DNA of 6,565 nucleotides from JAAAOZ01 sp964496595 (GTDB lineage Bacteria; Chloroflexota; Anaerolineae; B4-G1; SLSP01): NCBI GenBank assembly GCA_964496595.1, contig CAZCAI010000212.1, positions 1 to 6,565 of the forward strand, read 5' to 3'. The notes under the pieces are model-generated. The model searched no databases. It was not told the DNA's origin and was given only the letters and a program-made list of their open reading frames with translations. A program made the position numbers and the translations under genes. Shown here in pieces: positions 5,287-6,565 of the stretch. Within the stretch, counting starts at the first letter, position 1, and the number at the start of each line of letters is the position of its first letter.

Positions 5287-5488
5287 CTACGGACTTATCC
5301 TCATTGGGGCGTCAGCGGGGTCACCGTGATCGGTTCGATTTTCGCCCGCTTTCTATTACAGAAGCAACGGGAGTCATTTGTAGCTCCCGCAAAATGGGAA
5401 GGCGATAGCGTGAGCAAGATACTTGCACAGAACATCAATGGGTTTACAATGACATTAAAGCGTGACGATAGCCTGATGAGGAGTTTCT
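5287..5488. other. Intergenic region with candidate promoter and hairpin
   Basis: No gene is called here. TTGCAC (5423-5428), a 16-base spacer and TACAAT (5445-5450, five of six matches) make a plausible promoter for the nuclease gene. An imperfectly placed hairpin, CGGGAG (5368-5373) with CTCCCG (5384-5389) and a 10-nt loop, lacks a T-run and is a poor terminator. A frame with GVTVIGSIFARFLL is open from 5287 to the TGA at 5494-5496 and could be a decayed membrane segment, but nothing confirms it. Confidence 0.35.
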
Positions 5489-6502
5489 ATGACTGATCCC
5501 CAAGCAACGGACAACTACGACAGCCCCTGGAAAGAGGCGCTGGAGGTCTACTTCACCGAATGTCTTGCCTTTTTCTTCCCGCAGGCCGCCAGGGACATTG
5601 ATTGGTTGCAGGGGTATCGCTTTCTGGATAAGGAACTCCAGCAGATCGCGCCCGAAGCGCCTACCGGGCAGCGCACAGTAGACAAGCTGGTCGAGGTGTG
5701 GCGCGAGAGCGGGGAGGCCGCGTGGGTGCTCATCCATCTGGAGGTGCAGAGCCAGTACGAATCCGACTTTGCGGAGCGGATGTACGTCTACAACTACCGC
5801 CTCTTCGACCGCTACCATCAACAGGTCGCCAGCTTCGCGATCCTGGGGGATGAGCGTCCCAACTGGTGTCCGACCCATTACGGCTACCGTTTGTGGGATT
5901 GCGAGATCAGCCTGACGTTTCCTGTGGTCAAATTACTGGACTATCGGGAGCGCATCGCTACATTGGAGCAGCATCCTAATCCCTTTGCGGTGGTGGTGTT
6001 GGCGCATTTGCACACGCAAGCGACGCGGGGCAAACCCGAAGAGCGTTACGCCTTGAAGTGGCGGTTGACGCGGATGTTGTACGAGCGCGGATATACCAGG
6101 CGCGATGTGCTGTTGTTGTATCGGTTTATCGACTGGGTGATGCAATTGCCGCTCGAATTGACGGAGCAATTCAAAACCAGAGTCATTACGTATGAGGAGG
6201 AGCGCAAGATGGCCTACATGACGCAGACGTATCAGTTAGTTAAGGAAGAAGGGTTAGAAGAGGGTCTACAGCAAGGTCTTCAACAAGGCATACAGCAGAA
6301 AGCGCGGGAGGATGTGGTGGATGTGCTCCGCATTCGTTTTGGCGCGCCCAACTTCGCGATCATTGAGCGCGTCAACGCCATCGATGACACCGAGGCGCTG
6401 AAGATGCTGCTTACACAAGCCGTGATAGCCGAATCATTCGAGGAGTTCCGGCAGTTTATGGATGAACTGTTGAGCCAACCATCGCGCACGCCTGCTGAGT
6501 AA
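5489..6502 (+). CDS. Rpn family recombination-promoting nuclease / putative transposase-like protein
   Basis: This 337-residue protein resembles the Rpn (transposase_31-like) group common in cyanobacteria and Chloroflexota. The N-terminal half holds a PD-(D/E)XK-type nuclease core: DSPWKEALEVYFTECLAFFFP (start at residue 11), D65 in RTVDKLVEV, and the E85-x-Q87 pair in VLIHLEVQSQ. These are the likely Mg2+ site. The C-terminal half is helical and carries tetrad repeats EEGL, EEGL, QQGL, QQGI (253-268). It then has DVVDVLRIRFG and a final helical region like DUF4351. Known Rpn proteins cut DNA and can promote RecA-independent recombination; their cellular role is unclear. GAGGAG (5478-5483) lies five bases before the ATG. 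The gene looks intact and stands alone. It is not tied by sequence to the zinc genes. Confidence 0.82.
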   Translation: MTDPQATDNYDSPWKEALEVYFTECLAFFFPQAARDIDWLQGYRFLDKELQQIAPEAPTGQRTVDKLVEVWRESGEAAWVLIHLEVQSQYESDFAERMYVYNYRLFDRYHQQVASFAILGDERPNWCPTHYGYRLWDCEISLTFPVVKLLDYRERIATLEQHPNPFAVVVLAHLHTQATRGKPEERYALKWRLTRMLYERGYTRRDVLLLYRFIDWVMQLPLELTEQFKTRVITYEEERKMAYMTQTYQLVKEEGLEEGLQQGLQQGIQQKAREDVVDVLRIRFGAPNFAIIERVNAIDDTEALKMLLTQAVIAESFEEFRQFMDELLSQPSRTPAE

Positions 6503-6549
6503 ATACCTTAGGCTCTTGTTGGTTTTTAGGTGAAATGTTGGGTGATCCC

Positions 6550-6561
6550 GGACTGAAGTCC
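6550..6561. repeat. Partial palindromic repeat at the window edge
   Basis: GGACT (6550-6554) and AGTCC (6557-6561) form an inverted repeat around GA, preceded by ATCCC and followed by TGAG. It resembles the short GGACTGAAGTCC elements scattered in some Chloroflexota and cyanobacterial genomes. The window ends four bases later, so the full element cannot be judged. Confidence 0.4.
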
Positions 6562-6565
6562 TGAG

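Noticed and set aside
1..6565. CRISPR array, rRNA or complete insertion sequence
   Set aside because: No regularly spaced direct repeats, no rRNA-like stretch and no transposase with terminal inverted repeats were found. The only tandem repeats are the two hairpin units in the znu operon and short low-complexity tracts.

Overview
This is a GC-rich bacterial window (by eye about 60% G+C) built around a high-affinity zinc uptake locus. Four things suggest Chloroflexota: the style of the RHH-DUF433 gene, a PD40/TolB-like protein, the Rpn-type nuclease, and a hairpin repeat whose minus-strand translation reads like the common 'NAGILPAT' spurious proteins. This placement is an inference from general resemblance, at moderate confidence.

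Left part (1-945): an AT-richer start without a confident gene is followed by a two-gene operon. The first gene fuses a ribbon-helix-helix DNA-binding domain to DUF433 and the second is a small DUF2283 protein. They overlap by ATGA and end at a strong hairpin terminator. ACATC/GATGT half-sites sit just before the first gene. Both proteins resemble the antitoxin or regulatory side of small modules, yet no toxin gene is adjacent.

Centre (962-4434): a near-consensus sigma-70 promoter drives a Fur-superfamily regulator, called here Zur. Then come znuA (lipoprotein zinc-binding component), znuC (ATPase) and znuB (permease), all on the plus strand. A 21-bp AT-rich palindrome lies just after the zur promoter and recurs, with 18 of 21 positions identical, upstream of znuA. 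The simplest model is that zinc-loaded Zur represses both itself and znuACB. A pair of 47-48 bp hairpin repeats separates znuA from znuC, and znuC and znuB overlap by ATGA. ZnuA carries a His/Asp-rich metal loop but has Ala where the usual first His ligand sits.

Convergent gene (4450-4623, minus): a 57-residue protein with ten cysteines, desulforedoxin-like, has its own good promoter and shares a bidirectional terminator with znuB.

Right part (4680-6565): a short PD40 beta-propeller ORF that looks like the C-terminal remnant of a longer gene, a 200-bp gap with a candidate promoter, then an intact Rpn/PD-(D/E)XK-type nuclease gene. The window ends inside a palindrome that resembles another interspersed repeat.
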